From: Propionibacteriaceae bacterium
GTDB taxonomy: Bacteria > Actinomycetota > Actinomycetes > Propionibacteriales > Propionibacteriaceae
Assembly (NCBI GenBank): GCA_031260385.1
Contig: JAIRKB010000314.1
Span: 1-6,101, forward strand
Reading direction: 5' to 3'
Length of the DNA: 6,101 bases
In this document: positions 6,006 to 6,101 of the stretch, in pieces
Numbering within the stretch: position 1 is the stretch's first letter
How the letters are laid out: every line of letters begins with the position of its first letter
Notes under the pieces: generated by a model
Databases searched by the model: none
What the model was told of the DNA's origin: nothing
The model's input: only the letters and a program-made list of their open reading frames with translations
Translations under genes and position numbers: made by a program

Positions 6006-6101
6006 GTCAGGTCCGTTTCGGTCGTGGCCCGGGTGCGCGGATCGATCAGCGGGTAAGCCCGCTTGACAGTGAGGATAACAATCGCCGCGATGACGGATTT
6101 G
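6002..6101 (-). CDS. bioY: C-terminus of a probable BioY biotin-binding subunit (partial)
   Basis: Upstream of the ATPase on the minus strand, a frame open at the right edge gives 32 residues before a TGA at 6004-6002. A hydrophobic helix-like stretch, SVIAAIVILTVKRAYP, is followed by a polar tail. BioY proteins end in a similar last helix (…IKxxxAAxxAxxVHRAFP…, from memory). The TGA overlaps the ATPase ATG by one base each way (ATGA). Because the evidence is a short C-terminus plus context, another S-component or an EcfT protein is possible. The start lies beyond the window. Confidence 0.6.
   Translation of the reverse strand, partial: KSVIAAIVILTVKRAYPLIDPRTRATTETDLT

Overview
This 6.1 kb window looks like chromosomal DNA of a moderately GC-rich actinobacterium. 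The evidence is a GC-biased codon choice, GTG and ATG starts with purine-rich Shine-Dalgarno sites, and a TPR-protein/HAD-phosphatase pair that resembles the Mycobacterium tuberculosis Rv1691-Rv1692 pair. A Pro/Tyr-rich type II membrane protein and a BioY-BioM biotin-uptake pair fit the same phylum. A propionibacterial relative is a guess from gene style only. I see no rRNA or tRNA gene, insertion sequence, CRISPR array or phage gene.

Left part, plus strand (1-2561). One long reading frame is already open at the left edge and runs to 1742. Its N-terminal part, over 230 visible residues, consists of Arg/Pro/Asp repeats followed by a family of RSDRGPRTDGGY repeats. A conserved helical TPR-like domain comes next, and the protein ends in a tail of almost pure Asp/Glu. 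The stop codon directly abuts the GTG start of a HAD-IIA (NagD-type) phosphatase, so the two genes almost certainly form an operon. The HAD protein keeps all four catalytic motifs but has no C-terminal extra domain.

Middle part (2562-3675). A 106 bp gap holds a plausible promoter, a hairpin-forming inverted repeat and a strong ribosome binding site. It is followed by a 335-residue membrane protein with a decapeptide-repeat cytoplasmic arm, one transmembrane helix, a Pro/Thr linker and a small exported domain.

Right part, minus strand (3672-6101). In transcription order this holds the last residues of a probable BioY substrate-binding subunit, an ECF-type ATPase of BioM character coupled to it by an ATGA overlap, and a cytoplasmic MuiA-like (DUF4140/DUF4139) protein. 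BioN, the transmembrane coupling subunit usually next to BioM, is not between BioM and the MuiA-like gene. The MuiA-like gene converges on the membrane-protein gene so tightly that both stop codons lie in one CTAG tetranucleotide.

Nothing here is a clearly new defence or mobile system. The most unusual object is the charge-partitioned TPR protein (Arg-rich repeats, helical core, polyacidic tail). The displaced or missing BioN and the hairpin leader of the membrane-protein gene come next.
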